A program made the translations under genes and the position numbers. The notes under the pieces were generated by a model that made no database searches, was not told where the DNA came from, and saw nothing but the letters and a program-made list of their open reading frames with translations. From positions 186,001 through 250,000 of the forward strand of contig NZ_JACFTD010000002.1 of NCBI RefSeq assembly GCF_014282005.1: DNA of 64,000 bases, given 5' to 3'. Positions within the stretch are counted from its first letter, which is position 1. Every line of letters begins with the position of its first letter. Origin of the DNA: Sporosarcina sp. BP05 (GTDB lineage: Bacteria > Bacillota > Bacilli > Bacillales_A > Planococcaceae). Shown here in pieces: positions 61,403-64,000 of the stretch.

Positions 61403-62123
61403 TACATTGAGACTTGAAGCAATAAAACTAAAGAGGACTTCCACCTCTAAACTAGTGATAGGTATAACTTTTTTCACTGTCATAGTATCAGGAATACTGG
61501 CATCAGGTTTTCTGGTGCAGAATTCTATGAATTGGTGGTACACTCTTTTATATCCTTTATTAACTGCGCTTGTCTGCTCGACTATATTTGGTTCATTGGA
61601 CAAAAAACATGGATTTCAACCACTTTTTCTAAGCAGGATTCATATGGGAAAATTTTTTATTGCAAAATCTACGGTTGCAGGATGTATAATGTTCATTTCA
61701 TCGGTTCTTTATTGTTCATTGCTTCTGATAGTAACATTAGTTTTGCCGACTGAATTCGATTGGATACAAATTAGTTCAGCGATATTTGTAACTTGGCTTG
61801 GTTATTTGTTTTTAATCCCATTGTGTGGATTACTTATGCTTTATCTACCATCACTTTTGGTAACCATATGTATAGTTATAGGCACAGAGATGATGCAAAT
61901 GCTATACGCTCAGTTCCCAATCTGGCAATTGAATCCCTTTATTACGCCAGCTGTTATTATGACTACAATTGTTAATACTTTGCCAAATGGTCTACCTAAT
62001 AATGGAATAATGGACTCGATTTCCATTCTGGCAATATTTTCATCATTGTTTATTTCAATTTGCTACTGGTTTGTTAGCTTATGGTTAGGGAGCAAACTGC
62101 TTCAAAGGAAGTCTGAGCGATGA
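61395..62123 (+). CDS. Lantibiotic-immunity permease (LanE-like)
   Basis: 242-residue membrane protein with about six segments. The start (MLNTLRLEAIKLKRTSTSKLVIGIT) fits the MutE/EpiE/NisE family. It overlaps the ATPase gene at its start and the next permease gene by ATGA at its end. Works as one half of the heterodimeric export channel. Confidence 0.82.
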   Translation: MLNTLRLEAIKLKRTSTSKLVIGITFFTVIVSGILASGFLVQNSMNWWYTLLYPLLTALVCSTIFGSLDKKHGFQPLFLSRIHMGKFFIAKSTVAGCIMFISSVLYCSLLLIVTLVLPTEFDWIQISSAIFVTWLGYLFLIPLCGLLMLYLPSLLVTICIVIGTEMMQMLYAQFPIWQLNPFITPAVIMTTIVNTLPNGLPNNGIMDSISILAIFSSLFISICYWFVSLWLGSKLLQRKSER

Positions 62124-62881
62124 AACAGATGATTCATTTATGGAGAGCTGAACAAGTCAAAATCAGAAGAACTCCTAGTGTATGGCTACATCTTTTTATA
62201 CCTATTGCAATTTCCTTCCTTTTTCTTTGGTATTACGGTTTTTCCCAAGTTAACTTTGAAACAAAATGGACAGCTTTTATTCAATTACTTGCGATTAGTT
62301 TTCCATTTATGATTTCCGTGGTCGTATCAATCGCAGTTGATCAAGAACGTCAGAATGGCTTTGTCTCTTTACTAGCTGGTATACCTAATAAAAACACAAT
62401 AATCGCTGTGAAAATCCTCAGGCTTTTTTGTTGGGGTACATTTTCACTTGCTTGCTCTATTTTGATTTTTGTTACCGGACTGAAATTGCAAAATCAATCG
62501 TCCAATGATGTGATGTATTTTCTAATTTCCACGTCCATTATCATGTTAACCGTGTTATTGTTATACTTCGTACATTGGTTTGTGGACCTTCGATTTTCAA
62601 GAAATTACTCCATTGCACTGGGCTTGGTTGAAAGCTTAATTGCAGCTGTTTTTATGACTGGCTTGGGCGAAGGCTTCTAGACATTCGCACCAAGCAGCTG
62701 GACAGTCCGTTATATTTCCTATTATATGCAATATAACCAATCAACAGATGTCGGCACTCTAAGTCAAATTAGACAAACTTTAATAAATAGCGCCACAACT
62801 CACGCTGTGATCGTTTGTATCTCACTCATTATTTTTTTCATATGGTTTAAAAAGTGGGAAGGTGAAAATACCGATGATTAA
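62120..62881 (+). pseudogene. Lantibiotic-immunity permease (LanG-like) with an in-frame amber codon
   Basis: The first 186 codons form a normal LanG-type permease (MKQMIHLWRAEQVKIRRTPSVWLHLF, several membrane segments). A TAG at 62678-62680 interrupts the frame, and the same frame then stays open for 66 more codons to a TAA at 62879-62881. Those codons encode a plausible family C-terminus (TFAPSSWTVRYISYY, then a final membrane segment). The interruption fits a Trp-to-amber change. Without readthrough the protein lacks its last membrane span and the immunity transporter may be inactive. Confidence 0.85.
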
Positions 62882-62892
62882 AGGAGCTTTCG

Positions 62893-63555
62893 ATGAATAA
62901 AATACTTGCTATTGATGACGATATAGGAATTTTAAAGCTTATCCAACGAGCATTCTTAGGGCAAGATGTGACTGTTACCATAATTGACAATCCTGATGAA
63001 CTTTCATCGGTGGACATTACATCTTTTGAACTCATTCTGCTCGACATCATGATGCCTGATATGGACGGATTTGAGTTGTGTGAAAAAATCAGAAAGAAAG
63101 TAGATTGTCCAATTATTTTTCTTTCTGCTTTGGAGGAAGAACAATCAATTCTTACTGGTCTTGGCATTGGTGGCGACGACTATTTAACAAAACCTTTTTC
63201 TATATCTGAATTAAGAGCAAGAGTGCATGCTCACCTTCGTCGAGAAAATCGAACGAAAGAACACTCTATTTTTCGGGGAGCTATTCGGATTGACCTTTCA
63301 GGGGCAAGAGTTTTTGTAAAGGATCAAAAAGTAGAGTTAACAAAGAGTGAATTCATGATCCTTAAGTTATTGGCAATGCATCCCGGAAGAACCTATTCCC
63401 GTGAGCAAATCTTTATCGACACATATGGTTATGATCGGGACAGCAATGAGTCTGTCATTACAGAACATGTTAAGAACATCCGAAGAAAGTTCGATAACTT
63501 TGATATCAATCCATTTGTTACAGTTTGGGGGATTGGTTATAAGTGGGAAGAATAA
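62893..63555 (+). CDS. OmpR-family response regulator (LanR-like)
   Basis: 220 residues, AAAGGAGC box. Receiver domain with acidic pocket D8-D9-D10, phosphoacceptor D51 (LLDIMMPDMDG) and K at about 102 (LTKPFS). C-terminal winged helix (about 130-220; ELTKSEFMILKLLAMHPGRTYSREQIF). It clusters with the ABC genes as NisR or SpaR does and probably activates the promoter with the direct repeats. Overlaps the kinase gene. Confidence 0.92.
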   Translation: MNKILAIDDDIGILKLIQRAFLGQDVTVTIIDNPDELSSVDITSFELILLDIMMPDMDGFELCEKIRKKVDCPIIFLSALEEEQSILTGLGIGGDDYLTKPFSISELRARVHAHLRRENRTKEHSIFRGAIRIDLSGARVFVKDQKVELTKSEFMILKLLAMHPGRTYSREQIFIDTYGYDRDSNESVITEHVKNIRRKFDNFDINPFVTVWGIGYKWEE

Positions 63556-64000
63556 AGAGGATTGACTTATTTCTGTTGCGCTTCACTTTCCTACTTGCTG
63601 CTTGTCTGATTTTCATTTGGATTGCGGCCTTATTTTTTATAGTTTCATCTGGCTTTGGTTCCCTATACCCTGCAGATGCAAGTGAATTACATTTGTCAAA
63701 GAATGCTCATGAACTTGAGCAGAAGCAAGAGGTTAGGGAAGAAATGCTTCTACCATTTAATCAATATGCAGTCTTTGATAGTTCAGGAGATTTTCTCTAT
63801 GGTAGTATAGTTGATCCCCAGATGGTGTGGAATCACTACGAGAAGCAGGATTTCTATTTAGAAAAGGGATGGTATTTTAAAGCATTCGAACGAAACGATG
63901 AGATTCTCTTAGTATCCTATCCTATAAAAATGATGTATAAAAATGACTGGATGAGGAAGTATGTTCCAAATCCTGAAATTGTATTGATTACTTCAATACT
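63543..64000 (+). CDS. Sensor histidine kinase (LanK-like), N-terminal part
   Basis: The frame opens at a GTG at 63543 inside the regulator's last codons and stays open to the window end (152 codons). It starts with a short basic segment and a membrane span (about residues 9-34), then an extracellular sensor-like region of about 110 residues, and a second hydrophobic stretch begins at the end. The H-box and ATPase domains lie outside the window. Kinase identity is inferred from its position after the regulator and from NisK/SpaK-like topology. Confidence 0.75.
   Translation, partial: MGRIKRIDLFLLRFTFLLAACLIFIWIAALFFIVSSGFGSLYPADASELHLSKNAHELEQKQEVREEMLLPFNQYAVFDSSGDFLYGSIVDPQMVWNHYEKQDFYLEKGWYFKAFERNDEILLVSYPIKMMYKNDWMRKYVPNPEIVLITSI

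Noticed and set aside
1-64000. tRNA, rRNA and riboswitch genes
   Set aside because: I looked for clover-leaf, T-box and 16S/23S-like segments in the gaps and saw none that I could support.
19840-64000. The second attachment site and the rest of mtaB
   Set aside because: No sequence encoding the expected KVNHYETEA continuation or a repeat of the mtaB junction was seen; the right end must be outside the window.

Overview
The window reads as the chromosome of an endospore-forming Bacillales, most likely Planococcaceae close to Sporosarcina. The evidence is the order comEA-comEB-comEC, yqzM, holA, rpsT, gpr, spoIIP, lepA, hemW, hrcA-grpE-dnaK-dnaJ-prmA-rsmE-mtaB, the spore genes gpr and spoIIP, a CIRCE operator before hrcA, and strong Bacillus-type ribosome binding sites with many TTG/GTG starts. 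The genus is inferred from gene order and protein similarity I recognise, not from a search.

Region 1 (1-19.83 kb) is conserved core: the tail of a YqeM-type methyltransferase, the DNA-uptake genes, DNA polymerase III delta, ribosomal protein S20, the spore protease Gpr, SpoIIP, the translation factor LepA, the heme chaperone HemW, the HrcA-controlled chaperone operon, and the PrmA and RsmE methyltransferases. One accessory patch (9.82-11.87 kb) carries a small Arg/Asn/Cys-rich ORF and an MFS drug-efflux gene. It sits between lepA and hemW and is bounded by a degenerate 42-bp copy of the lepA 3' end.

Region 2 (19.83 kb to the window end) is a large integrative and conjugative element (ICE) inserted after codon 11 of mtaB. 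Its left end carries a large serine recombinase, an ImmA/ImmR-type repressor-protease pair with four copies of an 11-bp operator, and a NusG-family protein fused by overlap to a RecD2-like helicase gene. A plasmid-like block follows: a winged-helix protein with four iteron-like palindromes and a ParM/ParR partition pair. A Gram-positive type IV secretion operon comes next: TcpC-like, a TcpE-like protein with an extra C-terminal domain, a proline-rich rod, VirB4, an NTF2-like lipoprotein, a VirB6-like channel protein, and a glucosaminidase/M23 cell-wall hydrolase. After it lie a RusA-like nuclease, two winged-helix proteins of replication-relaxation type, a soluble VirD4-type coupling protein, an S1-domain protein, a Panacea/PemK toxin-antitoxin pair, and a recombineering module (RecT, SSB, PD-(D/E)XK nuclease, zinc-finger protein). 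The cargo at the right is a lantibiotic self-protection set (ABC transporter plus two-component system) in which one permease gene carries a nonsense codon. The right end of the element is outside the window.

The most interesting system-level feature is that at least fifteen terminator-like hairpins lie between co-directional genes of the ICE, often directly upstream of the next ribosome binding site. The element also encodes an unusual NusG paralogue near the start of the operon. Together these suggest an element-encoded processive antitermination circuit that gates expression of the long transfer operon.
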